Source of the DNA: Akkermansiaceae bacterium UBA2381
GTDB taxonomy: Bacteria > Verrucomicrobiota > Verrucomicrobiia > Verrucomicrobiales > DEV007
Direction: 5' to 3'
Assembly (NCBI GenBank): GCA_002344215.1
Contig: DDSV01000026.1
Span: forward strand, 1-64,000
Length of the DNA stretch: 64,000 bases
Below are positions 26,901 through 34,817 of the stretch, piece after piece (position 1 is the stretch's first letter; each line of letters starts with the position of its first letter). A program made the translations under genes and the position numbers. Under the pieces are notes generated by a model that saw only the letters and a list, made by a program, of their open reading frames with translations, did no database searches and was not told where the DNA came from.

Positions 26901-27072
26901 GAGCGGGGATCCGCTCATTATCAAATCCATGGGCGGCGCCGTGCAGACGATCCCGAAGGACCGCATCAAGTCCGTCGATCCACTTGGCCGTTCGCTCATG
27001 TACGATCCCGGGAACCTCGGCCTCACCGCCCAGTCCATCGCGGACATCACTGCGTATTTGAAGAGTCTTTGA
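23953..27072 (+). CDS. PVC-type heme-binding dehydrogenase with NPCBM domain
   Basis: 1039 residues. A signal peptide (about 1-21, ending AQA) is followed by an NPCBM sugar-binding domain (about 25-155), then a membrane-bound dehydrogenase beta-propeller (TIGR02604-like; ATSPMLANPTNIDFDA onward), a helical HEAT-like region (about 610-800) and a C-terminal cytochrome domain with CYTCH (Cys920, Cys923, His924) in the Pirellula/Verrucomicrobium heme-binding type. It likely oxidises a periplasmic sugar or polyol and passes electrons to heme. The open frame extends to 23839 through the hairpin repeat, but the signal peptide fixes the start at 23953. Confidence 0.9.
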   Translation: MLSRFLALSLVLLFLALSAQAQIKPIFETEVLTPSSGTRLVAVDLPLNGAKELHLIVSDEGGFSCDWANWIEPKLVMKDGTVKDFTELDWKESKTGYGKTQKNKNVTGGALTVAGKTYGKGIGTHAPALLEYALPEGVDRFQALLAIDDGGAIRDGKPSSASVRFRIYTQKPPVSASGAYDPDAPKVVPADLFTVPEGLEVTIWATSPMLANPTNIDFDAQGRLYVAEGVNYRSKGGRRPEGDRIVILEDTDGSGSADKTSVFVQEPALASPLGVAVLDDRIIVSQPPEMLVYTDKNGDGKIDPAVDGREVLLSGFSGRQHDHSLHSVTAGPNGQWYWNQGNCGAIFKDKSGKQFFMGSSYMTQEAAGKKSDDGHIWVGGFAARMNPDGTNVTIIGHNFRNSYEQAVTSFGDVFQSDNDDPPACRVSHMLEGGNAGFSSADGLRSWGADKRPGQDTPTAEWRQEDPGTMPAGDIYGGGSPTGVAYYENGALGEKWEGLLLACEAGKNVVFGYLPVREGAGFKLERIDFMTSNKEGEFAGSDFLGGKPSGELKTMFRPSDVTVGPDGAIYVADWFDARVGGHGTLDEGMSGTIYRIAPKGFKSTVPMDDLTTLGGQVVALKSPAPNVRYGGFVSLREAGLKNVSAVAGLLAEPNPYIAARAIWLLAQLGPEGIAKVTPLLESKDAATRLVSYRALRFVDHEVLAMADRMAGDESAAVRAEVALTLRDVPAAQSVPILAKVAAKFDGKDRSYLEAFGLGSKGKESDVYAAVAKAMGGPAASWSEAFAWIAWRLHPAEAAADFKARALLPELTEDQRKLMLTALAFVKSREAAGHMIELAHTDAFPMKDLAKWWLLNRKGNDWKAYDVEGGMKALGLYDPATVKITAIEMPAPVKGAAPLPAAAEIVKLSGDVARGQAAIAVCYTCHKVGEAGIDFGPDLTTFGRQQPTEVIVNALANPSADISHGFEGSKVTMNDGIVVTGMVLASGDPLIIKSMGGAVQTIPKDRIKSVDPLGRSLMYDPGNLGLTAQSIADITAYLKSL

Positions 27073-27133
27073 GGGAAAAGGTCGCGTTCTATTTCGATTG
27101 TCTTTCCGGGCGATTCCGGTCAGAATTTTCGCA

Positions 27134-28537
27134 ATGGATACCGATCTGTTTTCCGCCGATCTGAATAATTTTCTCCAGAAGGCTCTCGGGGGGCAGCTTG
27201 CCGAGCCTCATTCCCAATTAACGGAGGAAGTCCTGAAACGAATCGCCCGGAATGCGGGACTGTCCGAAGAGGACTGGGAAAATCTCTGCGAAAAACTTAA
27301 GAGGCATCTGGCAAAGGGGCGCAATTTCCTGAAGTTTGAAAACTACACCGATGCGGTGGCCGACCTCGAACAGGCCGCGGCGATTGCTCCCTATCGTTCG
27401 GATGTTCTGACTGACTGCGGAAAGGCCCACCTCGGCCGTTGGCGCGAGACCGGCTCGCGAAGCTCCCGGGATCGGGCTGAGGAATTGTTCCGGAAAAGTC
27501 TTGAGATTGATCCGGGGAGCGCCGATTCGGCGGAGCAATTGAGCGAACTCCGAAAGCCGCGCAAGAGCCTTTCAATGTTTCGGAAGAGGGCTCTCATTGC
27601 GGCGAGTGTGGTGGCATTGGCAGGCGTTTCCGCATGGGCGAAGTTGTCCGGAGAGAGGGATGGCGGGGGAGGCGCCGCCCTGATTGCGAAAGAGGCTCCT
27701 CTTGAACTGCTGACCCGACCCGAGGATGCCCTGCAACTGTACGAGTCCTATGACATCTTCCGAAAGAATGCGCCGATCGAGTTCTCGAACAGCCTGGAGA
27801 TGGAATTCGTCGAGGTGCAGCTTTTCAAGGGTGCAGATCGGGAGGGCGCTCTTTCCTTCAGTGTCTACGAGACCCGGATCAAAGACTATCGGGCCTTTGT
27901 GAATGAGACAAAGAGGGACGCGGGTGATGCGGCCTCATTGCCGGAATGGTGGGCCGCTCCCGAGCATCGCTATTCGGAAAATCATCCGGTCACCTTCGTC
28001 AGCTGGCACGACGCCCGGGCCTTTTGCGATTGGTTGACCGAAAAAGAGCAGCGCGCCGGCCTGATCGGTCCGAATGACCGTTACCGGCTGCCCACCGACC
28101 ACGAGTGGAGTTGCGCCATCGGGATCGGCCAGATGGAGAATCCGGAGATCACCCCCAAGTTCAAACACAACAACCTTCGCGGGGTCTACCCCTGGGGCAC
28201 GGACTGGCCCCCGCCGACCGTCCTCGGGAATTATCGGGGGCCTGAAACCAAGGTCCCGAATGCAGCCCCGGTTCAGCCGGATGCCTTCACGAGAGCCGCG
28301 CCGGTCGGTTCATTTCCCCTGACTCACTGGGGCATGTCGGACCTCGGCGGTAATGTCTGGGAGTGGTGCGAAGACCAGTGGGACGTCAACATGAACGACG
28401 AAAAGACCGTTCGGGGAGGATGCTTCGAAACGCAGAATGGAAACCACATTCTCTCTGCCGGCCGCCGATGGATCATGAGCCGTGAAAAGAATGGCAATGT
28501 CGGCTTCCGATGTGTGCTCGAGAGGGGCGAACCCTGA
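27134..28537 (+). CDS. TPR - membrane - FGE-like (SUMF1) protein
   Basis: 467 residues. Residues about 30-135 are helical and TPR-like (ENYTDAVADLEQAAAIAP). A single membrane helix lies near 152-170. The extracytoplasmic domain from about 225 is a formylglycine-generating-enzyme-like fold: MEFVEVQLFKG, FVSWHDARAFCDWL, RYRLPTDHEWSCA, GGNVWEWCEDQWD and NVGFRCV. The RGGS-x(n)-C region of active FGE is here VRGGCFETQNG, without the paired Cys, so sulfatase activation is doubtful; the fold also serves as a binding or enzyme scaffold. ATG 27098 would add 12 residues. It starts 61 nt after the dehydrogenase gene. Confidence 0.8.
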   Translation: MDTDLFSADLNNFLQKALGGQLAEPHSQLTEEVLKRIARNAGLSEEDWENLCEKLKRHLAKGRNFLKFENYTDAVADLEQAAAIAPYRSDVLTDCGKAHLGRWRETGSRSSRDRAEELFRKSLEIDPGSADSAEQLSELRKPRKSLSMFRKRALIAASVVALAGVSAWAKLSGERDGGGGAALIAKEAPLELLTRPEDALQLYESYDIFRKNAPIEFSNSLEMEFVEVQLFKGADREGALSFSVYETRIKDYRAFVNETKRDAGDAASLPEWWAAPEHRYSENHPVTFVSWHDARAFCDWLTEKEQRAGLIGPNDRYRLPTDHEWSCAIGIGQMENPEITPKFKHNNLRGVYPWGTDWPPPTVLGNYRGPETKVPNAAPVQPDAFTRAAPVGSFPLTHWGMSDLGGNVWEWCEDQWDVNMNDEKTVRGGCFETQNGNHILSAGRRWIMSREKNGNVGFRCVLERGEP

Positions 28538-28563
28538 CCCGAGCGGCCAGGGCAAACCCCGAG

Positions 28564-28598
28564 CTCAAACCTGAAACTTTAAACTTTAAACCTGAAAC
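28564..28598 (+). repeat. Five perfect heptamers (YTBAAAC array)
   Basis: CTCAAAC, CTGAAAC, TTTAAAC, TTTAAAC and CTGAAAC lie head to tail between the convergent FGE-like and hemQ genes. Period 7 with a fixed AAAC ending. Same motif in reverse at 58150-58178. Confidence 0.85.
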
Positions 28599-28602
28599 TC
28601 AG

Positions 28603-29448
28603 TTAAATCCCCACGCGCCGGAACAGCTCATCGAGCGGCAGCTGCAATCCGATGTAGAAATCGCCGAACTCGCCGTAGAGGGAGCTCACTTCGTCGAAGC
28701 GCATGTCGTAGACGATTTCCTTGATGTCCTGGGTGTTGTGGGAAAAGAGGGTGACGCCCCACTCCGACTCATCGAGGCCGGTCGAGCCGGTGATGAGCTG
28801 GCGGACGCGGCCGGCGAAAGTGCGGCCCACTTTGGCGTGCCCGGCCATGAGCTTGCGGCGGGTCTCAAAGTCGAGGTAATACCAGTTGTGGGTTTCGCCC
28901 CGCTTTTTCGACATGGGGTAAAAGCAGAAGACCGGCCAGTCGGGCATGTTCGGGTAGAGACGGTCGCTGTTGTACTTGGCCATCCGCTTGCGGAAGTCCT
29001 CGAGCTTGGCTTCCATCTCGGGCGTTCCGGCGGCGATGCCGTCCTCTTCGGTGACACTGAGGGCATACTGCTCCTCGGTCGTGGTGTACTCGCTGAGCTC
29101 CGTCATGCTGAGGTAGCTGTAGACGGGGGTAAGGATGTCCGGACCGAGGGCGCGGCCAAGGCGTTTTTCGAAGTCGTTGGCCTTGTGGAGGTCGTCCGTC
29201 AGGATCATGAACCCGAGGTCCGCCTTCGGGGTGACCATGGAAAAGGTGAGGAGCTGGGTCGACTCGGTCGAGCGGATCTCCTGCACGAGCTCGGCGAGGT
29301 GCGTCTTTGCCTCGAGCTTTTCCTCGTCGCTGTAGAGAGACCATTGAGCCTGCTCAAGATGGTAAAAAAGGTGGATCACATGCCAGCCCTCGCGGGGGAT
29401 GACGCGGTCGGAATCAGGGAAGGACTGATGAGGGGTATGGGGATTCAT
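28603..29448 (-). CDS. hemQ: Coproheme decarboxylase HemQ (ChdC)
   Basis: 281 residues of the chlorite-dismutase fold. The C-terminal half carries the HemQ signature: YPMSKKRGE, then NWYYLDFETRRKLMAGHAKVGR, with the proximal heme His in GHAKVGR, and SEWGVTLFSHNTQDIKE. HemQ removes two propionates from coproheme with H2O2 to make heme b in the coproporphyrin-dependent pathway. The 5' half (VIHLFYHLEQAQW) is typical too. HemW-like radical SAM protein is at the right edge of the window. No strong RBS is visible before the ATG. Confidence 0.92.
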   Translation of the reverse strand: MNPHTPHQSFPDSDRVIPREGWHVIHLFYHLEQAQWSLYSDEEKLEAKTHLAELVQEIRSTESTQLLTFSMVTPKADLGFMILTDDLHKANDFEKRLGRALGPDILTPVYSYLSMTELSEYTTTEEQYALSVTEEDGIAAGTPEMEAKLEDFRKRMAKYNSDRLYPNMPDWPVFCFYPMSKKRGETHNWYYLDFETRRKLMAGHAKVGRTFAGRVRQLITGSTGLDESEWGVTLFSHNTQDIKEIVYDMRFDEVSSLYGEFGDFYIGLQLPLDELFRRVGI

Positions 29449-29578
29449 GGAAAACGGGTCGCGGCGGGTTGAGCCGGACTTGATTCATATCTCTCCAACA
29501 AGCCAATGAAATCGTTTGCGTCCACTCAAAAAAAATCCTAGTTTTGCGCGCCTTAAAGGGCCACCCACGTAAAATAAC

Positions 29579-29815
29579 ATGGCAGATCTCGAAAACAGAT
29601 ACCAGGACAACGTCGCCGGAGAGTTTTATGTCGATGACCAGTGCATCGATTGTGATCTCTGCCGTGAAACCGCTACGGACAATTTCACCCGCAACGAAGA
29701 CGGGGGTTACTCCTACGTCTACAAGCAGCCCACCACACCCGAAGAGCGTGCTCTTTGTGAAGAGGCCATGGAAGGCTGTCCGGTTGAGGCCATTGGCTGC
29801 AACGGGAACGAGTGA
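29579..29815 (+). CDS. Ferredoxin
   Basis: A 78-residue acidic single-domain ferredoxin. Cysteines are in QCIDCDLCRETA (three Cys, C-x2-C-x2-C) and in CPVEAIG near the C-terminus, with an extra Cys in LCEEAMEGCP, consistent with one [4Fe-4S] or [3Fe-4S] cluster. It is a soluble electron carrier; partner enzymes cannot be named. A terminator hairpin follows shortly after the stop. Confidence 0.9.
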   Translation: MADLENRYQDNVAGEFYVDDQCIDCDLCRETATDNFTRNEDGGYSYVYKQPTTPEERALCEEAMEGCPVEAIGCNGNE

Positions 29816-29834
29816 TTGCTACAATCGCCGGAGG

Positions 29835-29870
29835 AAACGGTGTCTCTCTCGCGGGAACACCGTTTTTTTA
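29835..29870 (+). terminator. Terminator after ferredoxin gene
   Basis: A 9-bp stem, AAACGGTGT (29835-29843) with ACACCGTTT (29857-29865), ends in a run of seven T (29863-29869). It separates the ferredoxin from the DciA-like gene. Confidence 0.85.
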
Positions 29871-29907
29871 TGGAGTTTTGGGTCTTCCGGACCTATTCTG
29901 GGGACGA

Positions 29908-30276
29908 ATGCGCTACCGCCCGCGACGTCCCCTGAAAGACCGTGTCCTTGCCGAGTGGCGGGGCTATTGGGAACCTCAGGATGTCTCCAAGTTTGAGCAG
30001 GAGATCGACTCCGTCGTCGCAAAAACGATGAAGGGTCTGGGGCTGAAAGACCGTTTTAATGAGGAACAGGTCTTCGAGGCGTGGAATGAAATGGTCGATT
30101 CCTTTGTTGCCGCGAACGCTCGTCCGCTGGTGCTGGAGAAGAAAGTGCTCAGCATCCAGGTTCTCCATTCGACGGTGCATTATGAGTTGGAGCGAATGAA
30201 AGGCGGTCTCCTTCGTCGGATGCAGGAGCGTTTTGGCGCTGAGCACATCAGGGAGATTCGGTTTCGGCTGGGGTAG
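29908..30276 (+). CDS. DUF721/DciA-like protein
   Basis: 122 residues, basic N-terminus MRYRPRRPLKDRV, then a KH-like domain of the DUF721 family: VFEAWNEMVD, LEKKVLSIQVLHSTVHYEL and a final helix pair. DciA proteins help load the replicative DnaB helicase in bacteria without DnaC; the family is broader, so that role is inference. The frame is open from 29812 through the terminator, but ATG 29908 matches the family start. It precedes folB by 15 nt. Confidence 0.75.
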   Translation: MRYRPRRPLKDRVLAEWRGYWEPQDVSKFEQEIDSVVAKTMKGLGLKDRFNEEQVFEAWNEMVDSFVAANARPLVLEKKVLSIQVLHSTVHYELERMKGGLLRRMQERFGAEHIREIRFRLG

Positions 30277-30291
30277 AGGGAATTACTAGTC

Positions 30292-30651
30292 ATGAGCGAT
30301 CACATTTCCATCAAAGGCCTTCGCCTGGTTACCCGGGTGGGTGTTCCGGACGCGGAGCGGGCTATTCCCCAGAGTGTCTCGGTGAATGTGACGATCACCC
30401 TGTCCAAGTCATTCAAGGGGTTCGACGACCGTATCGAGCACACGATTGACTACTATCAGGTCTCACTCAAGCTCCGTGAAGTGGCTTCGACCGGGGAGCG
30501 AAAGTTAATCGAGACGCTCGCTGAAGAGCTCGCGGCGGCAGTCATTTCCTTCGATGGCGTCTGCGCAGTGACGCTGGAGGTGGTGAAATTTATCCTGCCG
30601 GACTGCGATAGCGTCAGCGTGCAGATCACCCGGGCGCGCGAACATTGCTGA
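30292..30651 (+). CDS. folB: Dihydroneopterin aldolase FolB
   Basis: 119 residues, the usual size for the T-fold aldolase that splits 7,8-dihydroneopterin to 6-hydroxymethyl-dihydropterin and glycolaldehyde in folate synthesis. Conserved segments: GLRLVTRVGVPDAER, HTIDYYQVSLKLRE, and LIETLAEELA with the active-site region. It follows the DciA-like gene and is 42 nt ahead of the SOUL gene. Other folate genes are not adjacent. Confidence 0.88.
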   Translation: MSDHISIKGLRLVTRVGVPDAERAIPQSVSVNVTITLSKSFKGFDDRIEHTIDYYQVSLKLREVASTGERKLIETLAEELAAAVISFDGVCAVTLEVVKFILPDCDSVSVQITRAREHC

Positions 30652-30693
30652 TCGGGGATATCCACTTGTGCATCACGGACGTAGTCACTCTTC

Positions 30694-31281
30694 ATGAGTA
30701 AACGGCAAAAATTGATCCCGGCGCTTTTAATCTTTCTGTTCCTTAGTGGTGTCGCTCTGGTCGTCACCTCCCGGGCTGGTTACGAAACCGCCAGTTACGA
30801 GGTGGTGAAAAAGGACGGGAGTTTCGAGATCCGGAACTACAAATCCCACGTCGTTGTTTCGACCCCGATGACAGGCGGCGAGCAAAATCAGAGTTTCGGG
30901 CGTCTCTTCAAATACATCTCGGGAGGCAACGAGGCGGAGCAAAAAATCAAGATGACGACTCCGGTTTTTATGCCGGCAACGGGAGAGGGGCAGACGGGCG
31001 AAATGCAGTTCGTTGTTCCTGCCGACGTAGCCAGTTCCGGCGCTCCGTCACCCTCCGATCCCTCGGTGAAACTTTCGAAAATGAGCGGAGGTAAATTTGC
31101 GGTCCTGAAATACAGCGGGCGTAACGGCCTTGAGGACAGGCGTAAAAAGCTCGCTGAGCTCCGGACCATTCTGGCAGCGCAGGGATTGGCTCCAGTCGGG
31201 AATCCTGTCTATGCGGGCTATGATCCTCCCTGGACTCCCGGTCCGGTCCGGAGAAATGAGGTCCTCCTGCGGCTCCCTTGA
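30694..31281 (+). CDS. SOUL heme-binding family protein
   Basis: 195 residues with an N-terminal membrane anchor or signal (ALLIFLFLSGVALVV). The SOUL domain follows: YEVVKKDGSFEIRNY, then FGRLFKYISGGNEAEQKIKMTTPV and EMQFVVP. Related proteins bind heme or porphyrins. Its location outside the cytoplasm is inferred from the N-terminus. It converges with the GntR gene. Confidence 0.87.
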   Translation: MSKRQKLIPALLIFLFLSGVALVVTSRAGYETASYEVVKKDGSFEIRNYKSHVVVSTPMTGGEQNQSFGRLFKYISGGNEAEQKIKMTTPVFMPATGEGQTGEMQFVVPADVASSGAPSPSDPSVKLSKMSGGKFAVLKYSGRNGLEDRRKKLAELRTILAAQGLAPVGNPVYAGYDPPWTPGPVRRNEVLLRLP

Positions 31282-31305
31282 GCCGGAGTGCTGTCCTCTC
31301 CCTGA

Positions 31306-31995
31306 TCAATGTTTTGCCGTCGTCCGCATTAATTCCGCGGCGGCGGCGGCGGAATCGGAAGCCTGTTCCAGGTGCAGCTTCATTGCTGCGGCGGCCGCCC
31401 CGGAGTCATTTTCGCCAATGGCTTTTAAAATGGAGAGATGCTCATCCGCAGTCATCTCGTGGATGCCGTAGTCCCGTTCGCCGACGATCTCACGAACTGA
31501 CTGAATCAGGTCTCCGTAGCGGGAAATCTCCGAGCTGAGTCGATGATTGCCCGAGGCTTCTGCGATAACACGGTGCAGGGTGCGGTCATGCTCCCAGTCC
31601 GGGTCAACTCCGCCCGAGTCGCGAATGCGGGTGAACGCTGCTATCAGCGAGTCGAGACTTTCCTTTCCGATCTTCCCTGCGGCGAGACGGGCTGCCTCAA
31701 CCTCAAGGAGCGAACGGACGGCGTAAATCTCGTGCAACTCATTCGGACCGAAGGGAAGAAAGACTGCTCCGCAGTTCCGTCGCAGCTCAACGAGCCCAAG
31801 GCCCTGAAGCTCTAGAAGCGCCTCACGTACGGGGGTGCGACTGACTCCGAACTTTTCGACCGCCTCGGCTTCGGTTAGCCTTGCGCCTCCTCTCCACTCT
31901 CCCCGCAGGAGTCCGGCAATGAGACCGCGCATCACGACGCGCTTTCCGGGGGATCGTTGTCCAGTTCGAGTTTCGATAGGTGAGGTGGAAGACAT
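31306..31995 (-). CDS. GntR-family regulator with FCD domain
   Basis: 229 residues. The winged helix-turn-helix is LRGEWRGGARLTEAEAVEKF then GVSRTPVREALLELQGLGLV, the standard GntR recognition region. The C-terminal FCD domain (VRSLLEVEAARLAAG, DRTLHRVIAEASGNHRL, EHLSILKAIGENDSGAAAAA) carries the metal/ligand-binding His residues of FadR-type regulators, often for organic acids or sugar acids. The frame is open to 32079, but ATG 31995 is the usual start. A perfect palindrome lies 16 nt upstream, between it and a divergent cytochrome gene. Confidence 0.9.
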   Translation of the reverse strand: MSSTSPIETRTGQRSPGKRVVMRGLIAGLLRGEWRGGARLTEAEAVEKFGVSRTPVREALLELQGLGLVELRRNCGAVFLPFGPNELHEIYAVRSLLEVEAARLAAGKIGKESLDSLIAAFTRIRDSGGVDPDWEHDRTLHRVIAEASGNHRLSSEISRYGDLIQSVREIVGERDYGIHEMTADEHLSILKAIGENDSGAAAAAMKLHLEQASDSAAAAAELMRTTAKH

Positions 31996-32010
31996 CGCGG
32001 GATTACGTAA

Positions 32011-32022
32011 ATTGTATACAAT
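32011..32022. promoter_or_regulatory. Probable GntR/FCD operator
   Basis: ATTGTATACAAT, a perfect 12-bp palindrome with the TNGTATACNA-like core seen at many FCD-type GntR operators. It lies 16 nt upstream of the regulator start and 120 nt before the DUF1592-type gene, so it could control both directions. Confidence 0.65.
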
Positions 32023-32142
32023 ATAACACCTCTTACTGTAAAGTCTGTTTTTGATAAGGTGGCGACGATGCCGGAGCAATTCAAACTTTTAAAGAATACG
32101 TTTCAGTCTTCCGGTTTGAATCGGAGCCGAAACACCCCGGTG

Positions 32143-34719
32143 ATGCGAACCCGGGTGGTTCCCGGAATTCTCTGTTCAATCGCTCTCCTGCCAATGGCAT
32201 TCACCGCGACTGCGGCTGAGGACGAGATCGTCGCCTTCCTCGATCGCCACTGTCTTGAATGTCATGACGAACAGACGAGCGAGGGGGATCTTAATCTGCT
32301 TGATCTCGCTTTCTCACCGGAGGATGCCGACAACCGCTCAAAGTGGGTGCGACTTCATGATCGGGTTAAGTCCGGCGAAATGCCGCCCCCGGAGAAAGTG
32401 GAGAACCTTCCCGCGAAGCAACGGGGCCGGTTGGTCGGTTTGTTAGGAGATGCTCTTCGTGACGCGGATCTCGCCGAGGTTCAGGAAAACGGGCGAGGAC
32501 CGCTGCGCCGTCTCACCCGGATCGAGTATGAGACGAGCCTTCGGGATCTTCTGGAACTGCCTTATCTCGACATTCGTGACCGGCTCCCTGAAGACCGCAC
32601 TTCACACGGCTTCACGAAGGTGTCGCGGCTCCTCGACCTTTCGCGGGTGCAACTGGAGGCCTGGCTCGATGCCGGCGAGGCGGCCTTGCGAAGTGCCGTC
32701 GCTTCAGGTGTGGAACCGATTCCCGTTCAGTCATGGCGTTTTACCGGAACCGATCTCTTCCCTGAGTTGGAAACGTTCGGAGAGCGTGAGGCCATGTTTT
32801 TTGCCACGGAGGGAAAGATGGTCGCCATCACCGGCGCGGACTACAAAAACATGACGCCGGAGCAGAGGAAGGACCCGTCGCTGGAGATGGCACTCTTTCG
32901 ATCGGCGACCTGGCCCTATTACGGGTATCCGCGCGGATTTCGCGCACCGCATGAGGGCAGGTATCGCGTCCGCTTTTCCGGGAGGGCGGTACGTCAGGTC
33001 AGTGACTTTCGCATCGTCCCGGCGTATGACCCGCTTCCCATGAGTTTCCGGGCCCGACAACCTTCGGGGCCGGACGTCTCCGGTGACGTGCGCGAAACGG
33101 GTGGATGGATGGATCTCCAGGCGGAAGCCAAAGTCTTTGAGACATCAATCCTTTTGAAGAAGGGCGAGACCTTTGAATACAGTCCGCTCGGCTTGCCGGT
33201 GCCCTTCATTCGCACCGATGGCGGATTCTTTTACGATTTTCCACCGATGCCACCGGAGGGTCATCCCGGCGTCGCGATTCAGTGGCTTGAAGTGGAGGGG
33301 CCGGTGAACGAAGGGCAGTGGCCCCCGGCCTCGCATCGGGTTCTTTTTGACGATCTGCCCATCACGAAGGCGGCGGAAGGCTCCCTGACCGGCGTTGAAG
33401 TGGTTTCGAATGACCCTTCGGGAGATTCGGGGCGGCTGCTGCGCCGTTTCGTGGATCGAGCGGCGCGGGCTCCGGTTCCGGAAGAATCTCTCAGACATTA
33501 TCAGAACCTGATCGATGAGCATTTCGCCGCCGGTAGTTCTTTTACCGAGGCGATGCTGAAGGCATACAAGGCCTTTCTATGTTCCGGACATTTCCTTTTC
33601 CTGACAGAGCCTGAAAATGATGCGCTTGCCGTGGCCTCCCGCCTTTCGTATTTTCTCTGGAATACCGCTCCTGACGATACCCTGAAGAATCTGGCGGAGC
33701 AGGGGAACGATCCGGGAGGGGAGGTTATGCGTGGACAGGTGGACCGGCTCATTGATGATCCTCGATTCGAACGCTTCGTGGTCGACTTCACGGATCAATG
33801 GCTCAATCTGCGTCAATTGCGCCGGGATAACTCCGACGACAGGCTCTATCCCGAGTATCGAAAAGATGACTATCTCGTCGATTCGATGGAGCGGGAAACG
33901 CGCGCCTTTTTCACCGCCATGGTGCGGGAAAATCTCCCGGCGACAACGCTTGTCGCTGCCGACTTCACCTTCGTGAACGACAGGCTCGCGCGGCACTATG
34001 ATCTATCCCGTGTCTCCGGTTCCGCGATGAGACGGGTTGCGCTTCCTGAGGCGAGTCCCTATGGCGGTCTCATGACCCATGCCTCGGTATTGAAGATCAC
34101 CTCCAACGGCACGACCACCTCACCCGTGGTGCGGGGAGTCTGGACCATGGAGAAAATCCTCGGCAATCCACCTCCTCCTCCTCCAAAATCCATTCCCGCG
34201 ATTGAGCCTGATATTCGCGGCGCGACCACCGTAAGGGACCTGCTTGCCAAACACACCGGTGAGAAGTCATGTGCCGCCTGTCATGCGCGCTTTGATCCGC
34301 TGGGTTTTGCCCTGGAGAACTTCGATATCATGGGGGCGTGGCGGGATCGCTATCGGGGCATGGAAAAAGGGGTGAAGGTCACCGGGATCGATCGTGCCGG
34401 GCATCCCTTCACTTACTTCGTGTCTCAGCCGGTCGATTCTTCGGGGAAACTGCTCAATGGTGATGAGTTCGGCAATGTCAGGGACTTGAAAGTGATCCTC
34501 GCCGCCGACCCGAGGGCGCTTGCCCGGAATCTACTTCACCAGTTTACGCTCTATGCGACGGGAACTCCGGTTCGCTTTTCGGACCGGGCGGAGATTGAGA
34601 CGCTGCTCGACCATTGCGAAGAGGATGGATATCGCATTCGCGACCTGATCCATGAGCTGGTCGGGAGCGGGATTTTTACCGGTCTGGCCAGAGAGGAAAA
34701 GAGTCAATCCGACGACTGA
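32143..34719 (+). CDS. DUF1592-family PSD1 cytochrome protein
   Basis: 858 residues. A signal peptide (MRTRVVPGILCSIALLPMA, ending about residue 25) precedes a cytochrome domain with CLECH (Cys37, Cys40, His41) and the typical EMPPPEK. A long set of DUF1587/1592/1588/1585-type domains follows, ending with a second CAACH (Cys710, Cys713, His714) in ARFDPLGFALENFD. This protein type is paired with DUF1552 in PVC bacteria. The frame is open from 32059; ATG 32143 gives the signal peptide. It may be the target of the divergent GntR regulator. Confidence 0.88.
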   Translation: MRTRVVPGILCSIALLPMAFTATAAEDEIVAFLDRHCLECHDEQTSEGDLNLLDLAFSPEDADNRSKWVRLHDRVKSGEMPPPEKVENLPAKQRGRLVGLLGDALRDADLAEVQENGRGPLRRLTRIEYETSLRDLLELPYLDIRDRLPEDRTSHGFTKVSRLLDLSRVQLEAWLDAGEAALRSAVASGVEPIPVQSWRFTGTDLFPELETFGEREAMFFATEGKMVAITGADYKNMTPEQRKDPSLEMALFRSATWPYYGYPRGFRAPHEGRYRVRFSGRAVRQVSDFRIVPAYDPLPMSFRARQPSGPDVSGDVRETGGWMDLQAEAKVFETSILLKKGETFEYSPLGLPVPFIRTDGGFFYDFPPMPPEGHPGVAIQWLEVEGPVNEGQWPPASHRVLFDDLPITKAAEGSLTGVEVVSNDPSGDSGRLLRRFVDRAARAPVPEESLRHYQNLIDEHFAAGSSFTEAMLKAYKAFLCSGHFLFLTEPENDALAVASRLSYFLWNTAPDDTLKNLAEQGNDPGGEVMRGQVDRLIDDPRFERFVVDFTDQWLNLRQLRRDNSDDRLYPEYRKDDYLVDSMERETRAFFTAMVRENLPATTLVAADFTFVNDRLARHYDLSRVSGSAMRRVALPEASPYGGLMTHASVLKITSNGTTTSPVVRGVWTMEKILGNPPPPPPKSIPAIEPDIRGATTVRDLLAKHTGEKSCAACHARFDPLGFALENFDIMGAWRDRYRGMEKGVKVTGIDRAGHPFTYFVSQPVDSSGKLLNGDEFGNVRDLKVILAADPRALARNLLHQFTLYATGTPVRFSDRAEIETLLDHCEEDGYRIRDLIHELVGSGIFTGLAREEKSQSDD

Positions 34720-34731
34720 AGAGAGTTGGAC

Positions 34732-34761
34732 CACGAACAGGCACGAATGAACACGAATCAA
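34732..34761 (+). repeat. Period-10 repeat
   Basis: CACGAACAGG, CACGAATGAA, CACGAATCAA in phase, in the 98-nt gap between the DUF1592 and DUF1552 genes. Confidence 0.7.
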
Positions 34762-34817
34762 GATTTTGTGAGCGAGTCCGAATTCCGTGTTGATCCTTGG
34801 TCTAAAACAATCTGAGA

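Noticed and set aside
28564..28598. CRISPR array
   Set aside because: Units are 7 nt without spacers and no cas genes are present.
28510..29472. 320-codon frame antisense to hemQ
   Set aside because: HemQ signature residues are complete on the minus strand and the plus frame has none of any family.
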